Of a stretch of 64,000 bases of DNA, positions 1-17,633 are shown in pieces (positions within the stretch are counted from its first letter, which is position 1; the number at the start of each line of letters is the position of its first letter). The notes beneath the pieces are model-generated. The model did no database searches. It was not told the origin of the DNA and saw nothing but the letters and a program-made list of their open reading frames with translations. Location of the stretch: NCBI GenBank assembly GCA_000720995.1, contig JOEL01000022.1, forward strand, positions 1 through 64,000, written 5' to 3'. Made by a program: the position numbers and the translations under genes. Origin of the DNA: Streptomyces celluloflavus (lineage in GTDB: Bacteria > Actinomycetota > Actinomycetes > Streptomycetales > Streptomycetaceae).

Positions 1-1
1 T

Positions 2-8380
<8,379 letters not shown>

Positions 8381-8429
8381 GGGGGTTTGGGGTAGGAGGT
8401 CGTACTCGAACGAAAGTCGCAGACGGACT

Positions 8430-8480
8430 CGGGAGGCGGCCGCAGACGACCCGAAAGGGTGAGTGCGGGGACGCCTCCCG
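8430..8480 (+). terminator. Candidate hairpin after the PKS gene
   Basis: The arms CGGGAGGCG (8430-8438) and CGCCTCCCG (8472-8480) are perfectly complementary over 9 bp, with a 33-nt loop, 50 bases after the PKS stop. There is no T-run. It could slow or end transcription before the LAL genes, but the long loop makes this uncertain. Confidence 0.35.
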
Positions 8481-8743
8481 GGGCGGTCGGGACCGTCCGG
8501 AAGATACAACGGAAAACCGTTAACCAGGCGTTAACCAGGCGTCATTAGGCTGACGGTCAACGGATCAGCACATCATAAGGGCGTGGCATGCGCCACCGGA
8601 TTGAACGGGAGCCGAGGGGGCGACACGATTCCTGACCAGGTAGCCTGACGTGCATTGATCATCATAATCTTGAGTGATTTTTCGCAAGATATGGGGACTG
8701 GGTGCCGTCGGTGAGAGGCGGCGTCCGCGGAGAGTGAGGGCCT
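8481..8743 (+). promoter_or_regulatory. Leader/promoter region of the triple-LAL operon
   Basis: No gene lies here. The stretch 8650-8690 is unusually AT-rich for this genome and probably holds the promoter of the first LAL gene, although no clean -35/-10 pair is visible. A perfect 11-bp tandem repeat lies about 200 bases upstream of the start codon (separate entry). GAGTGAGGG just before the ATG at 8744 can serve as ribosome binding site. Confidence 0.45.
8518..8539. repeat. 11-bp tandem repeat, 2 copies (CGTTAACCAGG)
   Basis: CGTTAACCAGG occurs twice head to tail with no spacer, followed by the start of a third copy (CGT). Directly repeated short motifs on an 11-bp period place both copies on one helix face and are typical of SARP-class and some other activator sites in Streptomyces. 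Here they sit upstream of a cluster-regulator operon. The cognate protein cannot be named from sequence. Confidence 0.6.
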
Positions 8744-11692
8744 ATGGTGCTGGACCGGACGGACGCCTCCGGATTATCCAGCGCCGTGGTCGGCCGTGCC
8801 GACGAGCTGATGACGCTGAACGCCTACGCGGAGGCCGCCTGCGCCGGACGCTCCGGCCTGGTGATCCTGTCCGGCCCCGCGGGTATCGGCAAGACCAGCC
8901 TGCTGCGCGCCTTCCTCGACGGCGGCCCCGGCCGGAGCATGACCGTCCTGCACGGGACCTGCGCCGAGACCGCGACCGGTGCGGGCTACGGCGGCGTACG
9001 GGCCCTGTTCGGACCGCTGGGCCTGTGCGCCGAGGACGCCCGGGACTCCCCGCTGCTGCGGGGCACCGCGCGCCGGGCGCTCCCGGCGCTCACCGCCGGC
9101 CCAGCCGCCGCGCACCCGTCCGACGCCGCGGCCGTCTACGCGGTCCTGCACGGGCTGTACTGGCTCGCGGCGAACCTCATGACGGACGGCCCCCTCGCCC
9201 TCGTCCTGGACGACGCCCACTGGTGCGACGAACGCTCCCTGCGCTGGCTCGACTTCCTGCTGCGACGGGCCGACGACCTGCCGCTGCTCGTCGTGCTCGC
9301 GCACCGCACCGAGACCCGGCCGGTGGCGCTCGCCGCGCTGGAGGACATCACCGCACAGTGCCGCCCGGCCCTCCTCCACCTGACACCGCTGACCCCGACG
9401 GACGTCGGACAGATCGTGCGGGAGGTCTTCCCCGCGCCCGCCCACGCCTCCTTCACCGCCCGCGCCACGGCGGTGACCGGCGGCAACCCGCGCCTCCTCG
9501 CCCGGCTGCTGCACGCACTGCGGGCCGAGGGCGTGCCACCGGACGAGCGCGGCGCGAGCCGAGTCGCCGACGTCGGCGGACAGGTGATCGCCGGGTCGCT
9601 GCGCGGTCTGCTGGCCCGCCAGCCCGGCTGGGTCGGCGACGTGGCGGGCGCGATCGCCGTACTCGGCGAGACGTCCCCGGACCGCATCGCGGCGCTCACC
9701 GCGGTACCCGCCCAGCGCGTGGCCGAGGCCGTCACCGTCCTGCGGCGCGCCGACGTCGTGGCCCCCGACCGGCTGGACCTCGCGCACGACGCCGTGCGCA
9801 CGGCGGTACTCGGCTCGCTCGGCGACCGGGCGGGCGCCGACCTGCGGGTACGGGCCGCCCTGCTCCTCAGCGACCTCGGCCGGCCCGCCGAAGAGGTCGC
9901 CGACCAGCTGCTGCTCGTCCCCGACCTCGGCCAGCCCTGGATGACCGCGGTGCTCCGCGACGCGGCGGCGCGCGCCCAGGCCCGGGGCGCGCCCGACGCG
10001 GCCGTCCGCTATCTGCGCCGGCTGCTCCGGAGCGAGCCGGACAGCCTTCCGGTGCGCATCCAACTGGCCCGGTCGCTGGCGGAGACCGACCCCGTGGAAA
10101 CCCTCGCGCTGCTGCGGCAGGCACTGGTGCCGTCTGCCGGTCTGCGCACCCGGGCGGTGGTCGCCGTGCAGTACGCGATGGTCTGCCTCACCGGGCCGGA
10201 AGCACCCTCCGCCGTACGGATCCTCACCGCCATCGTGGACGAGCTGGCGGCGAAGGAGGAGCCCGGCACCGGCGACCGCGAACTGCGCACGCTCGTCGAG
10301 TCCGCGCTGCTGATCGCCGGATCCGCGCGGAAGGAGACGATCGCCGCCGCCCGCGACCGCGCGGCTCAACTGCCCGTACCGCCCGGCGACACCCCCGCAC
10401 AGTGCCAGCTGCTCGCCATGATGACCGTGCTGACCGCGATCGAGGGCCACTCGGTGCAGCGCACCGTCGACCTGGCCCGGCGCGCCCTGCGCTTCCCGGG
10501 CGTCGCGCCGGGCGGCTGGTCGCAGCTGGGCTCGGCCTTCGCCCTCAACCTGGCCGACGAACCCGAGGAGGCCCTGGCCGCGCTCGACCGCCTGCTCCGG
10601 TACGGCCGGGAGAACGCCGCGGACCGGACGCATGTGCTCGCCCTGTCCCACCGCGCCCTGGTGCTGCACGGCCTCGGCGCGCTCCCCGACGCGCTGTCCG
10701 CCGCCCGGAGCGCGGTCGACGCCATCGACCAGGGGAAATGGCGCGGGTACCAAGTGGTCCCGCAGATCGCCCTGGCCACCGTGCTGACCGACCGCGGTGA
10801 ACCGGAGCGGGCCGAACGGCTGCTCGGCGACCTGGAAGGGCGCAACCTGGACGGCTTCGCCATCGACTATCCCTGGTACCTGATGGCCCGCGCCCGCGCC
10901 CGGCGGGCGCTCGGCGACAGCGCGGCGGCGCTCGGCCTGCTGCGCGACTGCGGCCGGTCACTCGACGACGCGGGCATCACCAACGCCGCTTTCGTCCCCT
11001 GGTGGGCGGAGGCGGCCTGCCTGCTGGCCGAGCTGAACCGCCACGACGAGGCCCGGGAGTGCGCCGCGCACGGCACCGCCCTCGCCCGGCGCTGGGGGAC
11101 CCCGCGCGCCCTGGGGCTGGCAGCCGTGGCCCGAGGTGTGAGCACCATCGGCCGGGCCGGTCTCGGCCCGCTGACCGAGGCGGCCGAGACGCTGGCCGAC
11201 TCGCCCGCCCGCGGCGAACAGGCGCGGGCCGAGTATCTGCTGGGCCGGGCGCTGCTGGCGGCCGGCGAGCAGCTCGGCGCCCGGGTACGCCTGCGCACCG
11301 CCGCCGGCCTCGCCCAGCGCTGCGGCGCCCTCCCGCTGGGCAGAGCCGCCCGCCGGGCGCTGCTGACCGCCGGTGGCCGCATGCGGGAGATCACCGGCTC
11401 GCCCGTCGACCTGCTCACCGGCCGGGAACGCAAGATCGCCGCCCTCGCCGCGGCGGGGGTGAGCAACCGGACGATCGCGGAGTCGCTGTTCATCACCGTG
11501 CGCACCGTCGAGATGCACCTGACCGGCGTCTACCGGAAACTGGGCGTCAGCCAGCGCACCGACCTCGCCGCGATCCTGCACGCCGCCGGAATCCGCACCG
11601 AGCACCCCGCCGAGGCGGCCGAACCACGGGTCGCACGCGCGACACCGGGACGAACGGAGCAGGACGGTGTCCATGGCGAACGAGCCCGCTGA
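8744..11692 (+). CDS. LAL-family LuxR transcriptional activator (first of three), canonical P-loop, TTA codon
   Basis: A 982-residue large ATP-binding regulator of the LuxR family. It has a canonical Walker A (GPAGIGKT, residues 44-51), a Walker B (LALVLDDAHW), a long TPR-like middle, and a C-terminal LuxR helix-turn-helix at about 888-946 (LTGRERKIAALAAAGVSNRT). Such proteins are pathway-specific activators; being next to the PKS, this one probably controls it. Codon 11 is TTA (8774-8776), one of the rarest Streptomyces codons, so translation should depend on the bldA tRNA. The stop lies inside the next LAL gene (26-nt overlap), indicating co-transcription and coupling. The ATG was chosen for its GAGTGAGGG Shine-Dalgarno. 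Confidence 0.93.
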   Translation: MVLDRTDASGLSSAVVGRADELMTLNAYAEAACAGRSGLVILSGPAGIGKTSLLRAFLDGGPGRSMTVLHGTCAETATGAGYGGVRALFGPLGLCAEDARDSPLLRGTARRALPALTAGPAAAHPSDAAAVYAVLHGLYWLAANLMTDGPLALVLDDAHWCDERSLRWLDFLLRRADDLPLLVVLAHRTETRPVALAALEDITAQCRPALLHLTPLTPTDVGQIVREVFPAPAHASFTARATAVTGGNPRLLARLLHALRAEGVPPDERGASRVADVGGQVIAGSLRGLLARQPGWVGDVAGAIAVLGETSPDRIAALTAVPAQRVAEAVTVLRRADVVAPDRLDLAHDAVRTAVLGSLGDRAGADLRVRAALLLSDLGRPAEEVADQLLLVPDLGQPWMTAVLRDAAARAQARGAPDAAVRYLRRLLRSEPDSLPVRIQLARSLAETDPVETLALLRQALVPSAGLRTRAVVAVQYAMVCLTGPEAPSAVRILTAIVDELAAKEEPGTGDRELRTLVESALLIAGSARKETIAAARDRAAQLPVPPGDTPAQCQLLAMMTVLTAIEGHSVQRTVDLARRALRFPGVAPGGWSQLGSAFALNLADEPEEALAALDRLLRYGRENAADRTHVLALSHRALVLHGLGALPDALSAARSAVDAIDQGKWRGYQVVPQIALATVLTDRGEPERAERLLGDLEGRNLDGFAIDYPWYLMARARARRALGDSAAALGLLRDCGRSLDDAGITNAAFVPWWAEAACLLAELNRHDEARECAAHGTALARRWGTPRALGLAAVARGVSTIGRAGLGPLTEAAETLADSPARGEQARAEYLLGRALLAAGEQLGARVRLRTAAGLAQRCGALPLGRAARRALLTAGGRMREITGSPVDLLTGRERKIAALAAAGVSNRTIAESLFITVRTVEMHLTGVYRKLGVSQRTDLAAILHAAGIRTEHPAEAAEPRVARATPGRTEQDGVHGERAR

Positions 11693-14432
11693 GCGCGCCG
11701 CCACCGAACTGCTCCTGATCGAGCGCGAGCGCGAGCGCGCGGTTCTGGACTCGGTGATCACCGAACTGGGCACGGGCCGCCCGGCCGTCGTCGCCGTCAC
11801 CGGACGGCCGGGCCTCGGCCAGCACGCCCTGCTGCGGTGGGCGGCCCGGCTCGCCGAGGACCGCGGACTGCGCGTACGGCACGCCAGGGCCACGGGAGCC
11901 GAACGCGAACTGCGCCACGGCGCCGTCGTCCAGCTCACCGGACCGCCGCAGGGGCCGCCCCACGAACTCCCGTGCCGGCCCGACCGGTTGGCCGGCATGA
12001 CCGAGCTGCTGTGCGCCGCCCGGAGCCGCCCCACCCTGCTGGTCGTCGAGGACACCCAGTGGCTCGATCCCGCCTCGCTCCAGTGGTTCCAGGCCCTGGT
12101 GCGCCGGCTGCCCGGCACCCCCGTCGCACTCCTCGCCGGCAGCAGCGGCATCCCGGTCCACGACACCCCCCTGCCGTGCGTCGCCGACTGGCCGACGGCG
12201 CCGGCCGTGCGGACGGCCGAGCTCGTCCTGTCCCCGCTGAGCGCGCACGGCGTCGCCACCGCCGTGGAACTGATCTGCGGCATCGCCGGCGACCAGCGGT
12301 TCACCGAGGCCGCCGCCCACCTCACCGCCGGCCACCCCGCCGTCCTGCACACCGCGCTGCGCCGCTTCACCGGGTACGGATACGCACCCGTCGCCGGATA
12401 CCTGCCGGAGCTGCGCGACCTCGTCACGGCCGCCGCCGGTGACCACACGACACGGGTGCTGCACGGACTGCCCGACGCGGCCGTCGCCGTCCTGCGTGCC
12501 CTCGCCGTCTGCGGCGGCCTCCTGGACCTGCCCCTCGTCTGCCTGCTCGCCGGACAGCGGCACCTCTCCGAAACGAAGCTGCGGGCGGTCCTGGAGGCGA
12601 GCGGGTTCACCACGGCCGGTCACGCGGCGCCGCGCGTGCACGACCCGCTCGTACGCGCCCGCATCCTGGAGGAGATGCCCGCCGACGAACGCGCCGACCT
12701 GCACGCCCGCGTCGCGGAATGCGCCCACCGGGCGGCCGCCGCCGACGAGGACATCGCGGAACTCCTGCTCCACGCCCGCCCCCTCGGCACGCCCTGGGCC
12801 GTCCCCACCCTGCGCCGCGGCTCCGCCGCCGCACAGCACCGCGGAGAGCACGCCGTGGCCGTCGCCCGCCTCTCCCGCGCCCTCGACGAACCCCTGGAAC
12901 CCGAAGAACGCGCCCGGCTGCAATTCGATCTGGCCGCCGCCGAGGCGATGACCGCGCCCGAGGCCGGTGACCGCAGGCTCGCCGGGATCACCCGCGCCGA
13001 GCACGGCGCCGGCCGGCTGCGCGCCCGCGCCACCGACCTCGGACTCGCCCGCGGCAACTCCGACTGGGGACGCCGAACGGCGGCCGAAGCGATCCCGGCC
13101 GCGCACGGCGCCGAACGGGACGGCCTCATCGCCCTGTACTGGATCGCCGAACAGACCCGGCAGGACGACACCGAGCTGGTCATGCCCGAGGTCCCCGCAC
13201 TGCCCGACCGGCCCGCGGACGCCCCCCGGGCCGGCGTCCGCGCCTGGCAGCTGGCCCTGCGCGGCGACGACCCCGACGCGACCAGGGCCCTGGCCCGCAG
13301 CGCCCTCGCCGGCCCGGCGGACGCCGACTCCCTCTTCCTGCCCCGCCTGGTGGCCTGCCGCGCCCTGTTTCTGACCGATGACACCGAAGAGGCCGAACGC
13401 CATCTGGACGCCCTCCTCGACGGGGCCCGCCGCCACCGCACCCCCACGGTCGTCGGCCGCGTCCTGGGCATCCGCGCCGAACTGCATCTGCGCTGCGGCC
13501 GTATCGGCGCCGCCGAACGCGACATCACCGCCGCCGAACGCGCCCTGCCCTTCACCAGCTGGCACCCGTACGCCGTGCCCCAGCTGCTGGGCCTGCGCCT
13601 CACCATCGACCTGGAGAACGGCCGCCGCGACCAGGCTCGCGCCCTCGCCTGCGCACCGACCCCGGCCGGGGCGGAGGACAGCGTCCTGTGGTCGTTCCTC
13701 CTCTTCGGCCGGGCCCTGGTCGCCTGGGCCGACGGTGAACCGGCCGTGGCCCTGGAGCTGTTACGTGAATGCGGACGGCGACTGCTGCGCCGGCAGTGGA
13801 TCAACCCGGCCCTGCTGCCCTGGCGTTCCACGGCCGCCCGGCTCGCCCACACGCTCGGCCACCGCGACGAGGCCCTGCGGCTGAGCCGCGAAGAGCTGCG
13901 GCTGGCCCGCCGCTGGGGAACCGCGAGCGCCCTCGGCCGCGCCGAACTCGGCGCCGCACCGGCCGCCGGCCCGGCCCGCACCGACCGGCTGCGCACGGCG
14001 GTCGCGGTGCTCCGCGACTCACCCGCCCGCGTCGCCTACGCGGGGGCACTGGCCGAACTCGCCACCGCGGAAAGAGAGGGCGGCGACCGGGAGAGGGCCG
14101 CGGAGCTGGCGGCCGAGGCGGCACTGCTCACCGCGGCATGCCCGGTGCCCCGGCTCGCCGGGCGCGTGCGCCTGCTCGCCACCGACCTCCGCAGCCCCGC
14201 CGCACCCGCCGTGCCCGAGGCCCCCGAACACCACGGCTGGGACACGCTCACCGAGGCCGAACGGCGCACCGCGCTCCTCGCGGGCTGCGGGCACGGCAAC
14301 CGGGACATCGCGGACCTGCTGTCGGTGTCCCGGCGCACCGTCGAACTGCGGCTGAGCGGTGCCTACAAGAAACTGCGCATCAGTGGCCGCGGGGAACTGA
14401 GCGCGCTCGTGCGAGCCATGGATGGGTGCTGA
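11667..14432 (+). CDS. LAL-family LuxR regulator (second), degenerate Walker A, TTA codon
   Basis: A 921-residue LAL paralogue. The P-loop position reads GRPGLGQH (46-53), so the Lys and Ser/Thr that hold phosphates are Gln and His; Walker B (TLLVVEDTQW) is fairly well kept. A LuxR helix-turn-helix ends the protein (about 860-918, with NRDIADLLSVSRRTVE). The loss suggests that it does not hydrolyse ATP, or works in a hetero-assembly with the first LAL. Leu699 is a TTA codon (13761-13763). GTG at 11667 is preferred over ATG at 11673 because GGAG (11656-11659) is 7 bases upstream of it. The start lies within the preceding gene, and the end overlaps the next start by 11 nt. Confidence 0.9.
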   Translation: MSMANEPAERAATELLLIERERERAVLDSVITELGTGRPAVVAVTGRPGLGQHALLRWAARLAEDRGLRVRHARATGAERELRHGAVVQLTGPPQGPPHELPCRPDRLAGMTELLCAARSRPTLLVVEDTQWLDPASLQWFQALVRRLPGTPVALLAGSSGIPVHDTPLPCVADWPTAPAVRTAELVLSPLSAHGVATAVELICGIAGDQRFTEAAAHLTAGHPAVLHTALRRFTGYGYAPVAGYLPELRDLVTAAAGDHTTRVLHGLPDAAVAVLRALAVCGGLLDLPLVCLLAGQRHLSETKLRAVLEASGFTTAGHAAPRVHDPLVRARILEEMPADERADLHARVAECAHRAAAADEDIAELLLHARPLGTPWAVPTLRRGSAAAQHRGEHAVAVARLSRALDEPLEPEERARLQFDLAAAEAMTAPEAGDRRLAGITRAEHGAGRLRARATDLGLARGNSDWGRRTAAEAIPAAHGAERDGLIALYWIAEQTRQDDTELVMPEVPALPDRPADAPRAGVRAWQLALRGDDPDATRALARSALAGPADADSLFLPRLVACRALFLTDDTEEAERHLDALLDGARRHRTPTVVGRVLGIRAELHLRCGRIGAAERDITAAERALPFTSWHPYAVPQLLGLRLTIDLENGRRDQARALACAPTPAGAEDSVLWSFLLFGRALVAWADGEPAVALELLRECGRRLLRRQWINPALLPWRSTAARLAHTLGHRDEALRLSREELRLARRWGTASALGRAELGAAPAAGPARTDRLRTAVAVLRDSPARVAYAGALAELATAEREGGDRERAAELAAEAALLTAACPVPRLAGRVRLLATDLRSPAAPAVPEAPEHHGWDTLTEAERRTALLAGCGHGNRDIADLLSVSRRTVELRLSGAYKKLRISGRGELSALVRAMDGC

Positions 14433-17250
14433 CGCGATGCTGTGGGAGCGGGAGACCGAGGTGGCGCTGGTACGCACCGCGCTGCGGGGTGCCGACGAGG
14501 GCAGACCGGCGCTGCTGCTGCTGACCGGCCCGCTGGGCATCGGCCGCACCGCTCTGCTCCAGCACCTGCCCGAGCTGGTCGCCGGCGAGGACGTCCGCGT
14601 GCTGCGCGCGAACGCGGCGCCCATGGAGGCGGACTTCGCGTTCGGCGTGGTGCGTCAGCTCTTCGACAGCCTGCTCGCCGGCGCCCCGGAAGCGGCCCGT
14701 GAACGCTGGCTGCGGGACCGGTCCTGCTTCGCCCGCCTGGTGTTCGCCGACGAGACCGCGCCCGCCGCCGACGGCCGGCTCGCCGACCCCTCGGAAGCGG
14801 TCCTGCACGGACTGCGCACACTGCTGGCCAATGTCAGCGCGGACAGCCGGCTGCTCGTCCTCGTCGACGACCTGCAATGGGCCGACACCCCCTCGCTGCG
14901 CTGGCTCGGCTACCTCGCCAAGCGCCTCCACGGCCTGCGCGCGGTCGTGGTCTGCACCGTGCGCGACGGCGACGCACGCGCCGAGCACCCCCTCGTACGC
15001 GAGATCGCCGAGGCGGCCGGGCAGGTGCTGCGCCCCGGTCCGCTCTCCCTCGACGCCGTCGGAGAAGTGGTCTGCGACCAGTTCGGCGAGCCGGGCGACG
15101 GGGAGTTCGTCCGCGCCTGCCACGAGATCTCCGCCGGCAACCCCGTCCTCCTCGGATCCGTACTGCCGGCCATGGCCGTCACCGGCAGCCGGCCGACCGC
15201 CGACCAGGCCGGTGCGGTGCGTGCCCTGCGGCCCGCCAAACTCCGCGACCGGCTGGCCAGTTGCCTGCGCACCCAGCCGCTGCCGGTACGGAACCTGGCC
15301 GCCGCGATCGCCGTCTTCGAGGAGCAGGACGACCCCGAACTCATCGCCCGGCTTGCCGGGCTGGACAGCATCGGCTATGCGGCCGCCCTGCGTTCCCTGC
15401 GCGCACTGGGGCTCCTTGCCGCCCGGCGGGAACCGCGTTTCGTCCACCGCGTCGTATGCGATGCCGTCGAATCGTTCCTGACGATGGCCGAGCGCGAGAC
15501 CCTGCACGACACGGCGGCCGCCCTGCTCTACGGGCGCGGCCGCCCGGCCGAAGAGGTCGCCGCCCAGCTGATGTCTCTCACCGTCTCCCGCCACCCCTGG
15601 TCGATGGCCGTGCTGCGGACCGCCGCCGACACCGCCCTGCGCCGCGGCGCACCCGACAGCGCCGCCCGCTATCTGCGGCGCGCCCTCCTCGACAGTGCCG
15701 CCCAGAGCGAGGAGCGGGCCCGGCTGCTCATCGATCTCGCTACCGCGGAGCGCGCCTTCGACCGCGCGGCCTGCGAACGGCACATCTCCCAGGCGGTCCC
15801 GCTGCTGACCACCGCCTGGGAGAAGGCCGCGGCGGTGCTGCGCATCTCACCCACCCTCCTGGGCCTCGCGCCGTCGCCGGTCGTCGAGTTGCTGCGGCAG
15901 GTCGCCGATGACCTCGGCGCACCGGACGCCCTCGGCGGTACGGCCCGTGAGATGGCCCTGCGGCTGGAGGCCCGGCTGCGGCACTGCGGCCACGAGGACC
16001 CGGCCGAACTGAACGCGGCGGTCGGGCGGCTGCGGGCCATGGGGGACGAGCCGCCGCTGGACTCGGGCGCCGAGCGCGAGCTGGCGGCCGTCCTGCTCAA
16101 CGCGGCGATTCTCACCAACCGGCTCTCCGCGGCCTCGGCCGCCCGCCTCGCCAACCGCATCCTCGAACGCGAACCCGCCACCTCGGCGCGGGTGCACTCC
16201 GTACTGCCGCTGGTCGTCCTCGCCCTGTCCGCCGCGGATTCCGTCCAGGGCATCGACTCCTGGCTCTGCCTGGAACAGCGGACTCGTCGGCAGAGCGTCA
16301 CCGTCGCCGACGCGCTCATCCACGTCGAGCAGGCCATGGTGCTCCTCGCGCGCGGGCGGCCCGCCGAGGCCCGCGAGCGCGCCGAGCGCGCGGCGCAACT
16401 GGCCGCCGCCGACTGGCACGAGATAGGCACCATCGCCACCGTCGTCCGCGTCGCCGTCGCACTGGAGCTCCGCGATCCGGCGCTCAGCGAACAGATCCTG
16501 CTCGACATCCGCGGACACCGCCGGGAAAGCCTGGCCGTGGCCGCGATGATGCAGACCCTCACCGCAGCAGTGGACGCCCAGAGCGGCCGGCTGGCCGGTG
16601 CGTTGGAAGGTTTCCTCGCCTCCGGGCGGCGGCTGGAGGCGGTCGGCTGGCGCAACCCCGCGCTCTTCGCCTGGCGGCCCTGGGCGATCAGCCTCCACCA
16701 CCGGCTCGGTGACGCCCGCGCGGCCCTCGCGCTGGCGGAGGAGGAGCACGCCCGTGCCGAGGAATGGGGAGCACCCGCGACCCTGGGCCGGGCACTGCGT
16801 CTCAAGGCCGCACTGCACAGCGGCAGCGAGGGCGTCATCCTGCTGCGCCAGGCGGTCGGCGTGCTGCGCGGCTCGGCCGACGAACTCGAACTCGCCCGTG
16901 CGCTTACGCAGTTGGGGAACCGCCTGGGCGGCGTTCCGGAGGCCGGGGAGCTGCTGCGCGAGGCCGATGCGCTCGCCCTGGGCTGCGGAGCGCCGTGGCT
17001 CTCCGAGAAATCCCGGGACGGCCGGAGTACGGCTCCCGCGCAGCAGGCGGCCAAGCTGACGCGCAGCGAACTCCGGGTAACGGCATTTGTCAGCCGCGGC
17101 CTCACCAACCAGGAGATAGCCGATGAACTCGGAGTGAGCTCCCGTGCGGTTGAGAAGCATCTGACGAATTCTTATCGAAAACTTGGTGTCTCGGGACGAC
17201 GGGAGCTCGTGGAAGCGCTGGCCGACCAGGGATCGGCCGAAATGCGCTAG
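14422..17250 (+). CDS. LAL-family LuxR regulator (third), P-loop Lys replaced by Arg
   Basis: A 942-residue LAL protein. The P-loop is GPLGIGRT (36-43), with Arg in place of the invariant Lys; Walker B is LLVLVDDLQW. The C-terminal helix-turn-helix (about 875-935) contains LTNQEIADELGVSSRAVE. I saw no TTA codon. The start could be ATG 14422, inside the previous gene, or ATG 14437 (MLWERE), which resembles the usual LAL N-terminus and lies 4 bases after the previous stop. It closes the three-LAL operon; base composition turns AT-richer in the last codons and beyond. Confidence 0.9.
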   Translation: MGADAMLWERETEVALVRTALRGADEGRPALLLLTGPLGIGRTALLQHLPELVAGEDVRVLRANAAPMEADFAFGVVRQLFDSLLAGAPEAARERWLRDRSCFARLVFADETAPAADGRLADPSEAVLHGLRTLLANVSADSRLLVLVDDLQWADTPSLRWLGYLAKRLHGLRAVVVCTVRDGDARAEHPLVREIAEAAGQVLRPGPLSLDAVGEVVCDQFGEPGDGEFVRACHEISAGNPVLLGSVLPAMAVTGSRPTADQAGAVRALRPAKLRDRLASCLRTQPLPVRNLAAAIAVFEEQDDPELIARLAGLDSIGYAAALRSLRALGLLAARREPRFVHRVVCDAVESFLTMAERETLHDTAAALLYGRGRPAEEVAAQLMSLTVSRHPWSMAVLRTAADTALRRGAPDSAARYLRRALLDSAAQSEERARLLIDLATAERAFDRAACERHISQAVPLLTTAWEKAAAVLRISPTLLGLAPSPVVELLRQVADDLGAPDALGGTAREMALRLEARLRHCGHEDPAELNAAVGRLRAMGDEPPLDSGAERELAAVLLNAAILTNRLSAASAARLANRILEREPATSARVHSVLPLVVLALSAADSVQGIDSWLCLEQRTRRQSVTVADALIHVEQAMVLLARGRPAEARERAERAAQLAAADWHEIGTIATVVRVAVALELRDPALSEQILLDIRGHRRESLAVAAMMQTLTAAVDAQSGRLAGALEGFLASGRRLEAVGWRNPALFAWRPWAISLHHRLGDARAALALAEEEHARAEEWGAPATLGRALRLKAALHSGSEGVILLRQAVGVLRGSADELELARALTQLGNRLGGVPEAGELLREADALALGCGAPWLSEKSRDGRSTAPAQQAAKLTRSELRVTAFVSRGLTNQEIADELGVSSRAVEKHLTNSYRKLGVSGRRELVEALADQGSAEMR

Positions 17251-17633
17251 CGGTTTCCGAAATCCGACGCCCGCAGTCCGCGGCCGTCGCCGAGGTACGG
17301 TGACGATCGCGTCAACCCGTATGACAGGCCGGTTAAACATGCTGTTGAGGGCGCGTGCGCGTACAGCCGGGCGCCAGTCCGTACCACGACCACCGAAGGT
17401 GTGCGCGCAGACCGAACCATCCGAAAAGGCAACCGCAGGTTTGGCAGTGCGGCCACAGGGCGGCGTTGACGTCCGTACTCGGACTATCTAATGTTCTTTC
17501 CGGTATCAGCGAATGATCAGCTGGCCAGGGCATTCCGGGACGGAGCCCAAATGAATTCTTTTCCTTGAATTTTGACGCAATTCTAGCGTGTGATTCCGAA
17601 TGAACTTCCGGAATCCGAAGGGATGGCAGTCTC
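17251..17633 (+). promoter_or_regulatory. Intergenic region upstream of the PAS-LuxR gene
   Basis: No coding sequence is supported in these 383 bases. The second half (17480-17630) is AT-richer and likely holds the PAS-LuxR promoter. I did not find the palindrome CTVGGGAWWTCCCBAG known for PimM-type regulators. GAAGGGA at about 17617-17623 is a plausible ribosome binding site for the GTG at 17634. Confidence 0.4.

Noticed and set aside
8774..10753. 659-codon minus-strand frame opposite the first LAL gene
   Set aside because: The plus strand encodes an unmistakable LAL regulator here; the minus frame has only shadow composition.
11547..13565. 672-codon minus-strand frame opposite the second LAL gene
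   Set aside because: Gly/Gln/Val-rich antisense shadow.
17251..17633. PimM-type operator before the PAS-LuxR gene
   Set aside because: No copy of the palindromic CTVGGGAWWTCCCBAG consensus was found in this interval.
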